Positions 63,083 to 64,000 of a stretch of 64,000 nt of DNA are shown in pieces; position 1 is the stretch's first letter, and each line of letters begins with the position of its first letter. The notes under the pieces are model-generated. The model had not been told where the DNA came from. It ran no database searches and saw nothing but the letters and a program-made list of their open reading frames with translations. The stretch lies in NCBI RefSeq assembly GCF_014138265.1, contig NZ_JACGXL010000003.1:1-64000 (forward strand), in the 5' to 3' direction. This DNA comes from Dokdonella fugitiva (GTDB lineage Bacteria > Pseudomonadota > Gammaproteobacteria > Xanthomonadales > Rhodanobacteraceae). Position numbers and translations under genes: made by a program.

Positions 63083-63534
63083 ATCGTGCCGTCCTTTCCG
63101 CGCTCGCGTCCGGCGCGCTGTTCGGCGTCGGCCTGGCGATTTCCGGCATGACCGACGCGCGGCGCGTGCTCGGCTTCCTCGACGTAGCCGGCGAATTCGA
63201 CCCGACCCTGCTGTTCGTGCTCGGTGGCGCCGTCGTGACCACCCTCGTCGCGTTCCGCCTCGTGCTCGCGCGCGCGCATCCGCTGTTCGCCGACGCGTTC
63301 CGCTTGCCCGCGTCGCGCCGCATCGACGCACCGCTCGTCGCGGGTGCCGCCGTGTTCGGTATCGGCTGGGGCCTCGCGGGCTATTGCCCGGGTCCGGCGC
63401 TGGCCGGCCTCGGCGCCGGGTCGGTCGAAGCGCTGTGGTTCGTGCCGGCGATGCTAACCGGCCTGCTGATCCAGCGCGCGCTCGCCGGTCGCCCCGGCAC
63501 GGCCCCCGGCGACGAAAAGCCGCCGGCGGCGTAA
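63079..63534 (+). CDS. YedE/YeeE-family sulfur transporter subunit, second half
   Basis: This 151-residue membrane protein has four hydrophobic segments. [18 protein letters not shown] near the N-terminus and the cysteine motif GYCPGPAL (C103) mark the partner half of the YedE/YeeE pair. It overlaps the previous gene by 4 bp. Together they form a small sulfur-compound transporter. A soluble tail with Pro-Gly-Thr-Ala follows. Confidence 0.88.
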   Translation: MNRAVLSALASGALFGVGLAISGMTDARRVLGFLDVAGEFDPTLLFVLGGAVVTTLVAFRLVLARAHPLFADAFRLPASRRIDAPLVAGAAVFGIGWGLAGYCPGPALAGLGAGSVEALWFVPAMLTGLLIQRALAGRPGTAPGDEKPPAA

Positions 63535-63569
63535 CATCCGCTGCAGCCGATCGTTCGCCGAACCGCTGC

Positions 63570-64000
63570 ATGATTTCGCCGCCCGACGTCCGCACCGACC
63601 TGTCGATCCGCCTCGCCGCCGCCGATGACGACGATTTCATCCTCGGCCTGGTCGGCCGTTTCGTCGAATTCGAGCTGCCGCCCTGGCGCCGGCGCGGTGA
63701 ATGCGCGCAAGGCATCCGCAGCGACATCGAACGCCACCTCGCCGAACAGCCGCCCGGCTCGCACGTATTCGTCGCCGAGAACAAGGACGGCGAGCGCGTC
63801 GCGTTCCTGCACCTGCAAGTGCTGACCGACTACTTCACCTCCGCGCAGAACTGCCACATTTCCGATCTCGCCGTCGCGCCCGGCTTCGACGGCCAGGGCA
63901 TCGGAGGCGCCCTGCTCGCGTACGCCGACGCTTGGGCGCGCGCGCATCATTGCCGCCACCTGACCCTCGCCGTGTTCCCCGGCAACACGCGCGCCCGCGC
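63570..64000 (+). CDS. GNAT family N-acetyltransferase (3' end outside window)
   Basis: The reading frame starts at ATG 63570 and runs off the right edge, showing about 143 residues. ISDLAVAPGFDGQGIGGALLA is the acetyl-CoA-binding motif A (V-x-P-x-x-x-G-x-G-I-G), and LTLAVFPGNTRAR is the motif B start. The N-terminal part (IRLAAADDDDFILGL) is also typical. The acceptor substrate is unknown. It begins 35 bp after the YedE pair. Confidence 0.85.
   Translation, partial: MISPPDVRTDLSIRLAAADDDDFILGLVGRFVEFELPPWRRRGECAQGIRSDIERHLAEQPPGSHVFVAENKDGERVAFLHLQVLTDYFTSAQNCHISDLAVAPGFDGQGIGGALLAYADAWARAHHCRHLTLAVFPGNTRAR

Noticed and set aside
1-64000. tRNA, rRNA, CRISPR, prophage or insertion sequence
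   Set aside because: No cloverleaf, rRNA-like stretch, regular short repeats with spacers, integrase or transposase was found on reading either strand.

Overview
The window is high-GC (clearly above 65 percent by eye), gene-dense proteobacterial chromosome. Gene content and protein style point to the gammaproteobacterial order Lysobacterales (Xanthomonadales), probably near Rhodanobacteraceae such as Dokdonella or Rhodanobacter. The grounds are the ffh / CcsA-like arrangement, a TraB/GumN protein, GCAGGAGCGGC-type intergenic palindromes, and secreted proteins ending in a short F-x-N-G-F-D-like motif. The placement is an inference. No tRNA, rRNA, CRISPR array, insertion sequence or prophage was seen.

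Layout. 1-600: 3' end of a secreted protein with PPC domains, and a terminator. 641-5060: htpG with a sigma32-like promoter, then the rpsP-rimM-trmD-rplS operon (minus). 5183-8943: a secreted-protein operon (DUF1800, DUF1501, c-type cytochrome). 9119-12073: ffh, divergent from a CcsA-like gene, a small membrane gene and a DUF488 gene. 12120-19103: radA, a beta-helix protein, alr, dnaB and rplI-rpsR-rpsF. 19214-23608: membrane protein, iscA-type gene, asnS, two small genes, an inverted-repeat element and an SDR. 23669-27152: TonB-dependent receptor and trhO.

27230-41248 holds five consecutive enzymes of the kynurenine meta-cleavage route: kynureninase, 3-hydroxyanthranilate dioxygenase, ACMS decarboxylase, aminomuconic semialdehyde dehydrogenase and a RidA-type aminomuconate deaminase. 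They are interleaved with a carbonic anhydrase, a ChaN/EreA-like secreted protein, a FUSC transporter and a large secreted metalloprotease. 41340-45156: a small secreted protein, TraB/GumN protein, HemL-like aminotransferase and MtnX-like phosphatase. 45260-49598: a complete tripartite ABC efflux operon. 49754-55406: beta-helix protein, recQ, DUF2884 protein and a lipase-like hydrolase.

55456-60087 is a molybdate locus: OprO/P-type porin, one-domain ModE, a frameshifted molybdopterin oxidoreductase, and modABC. Two near-identical 26-bp palindromes, one before the porin and one between the oxidoreductase and modA, suggest that the outer-membrane porin belongs to the molybdate regulon. 60166-64000: a lipoprotein, an acyl-CoA dehydrogenase preceded by a PsrA/TetR-like operator, a split YedE/YeeE sulfur transporter and the start of a GNAT gene.

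The least familiar signals are the shared F-x-N-G-F-D-like motif on five secreted proteins, the ModE-type operator pair that includes a porin, and the DUF1800/DUF1501/cytochrome operon.
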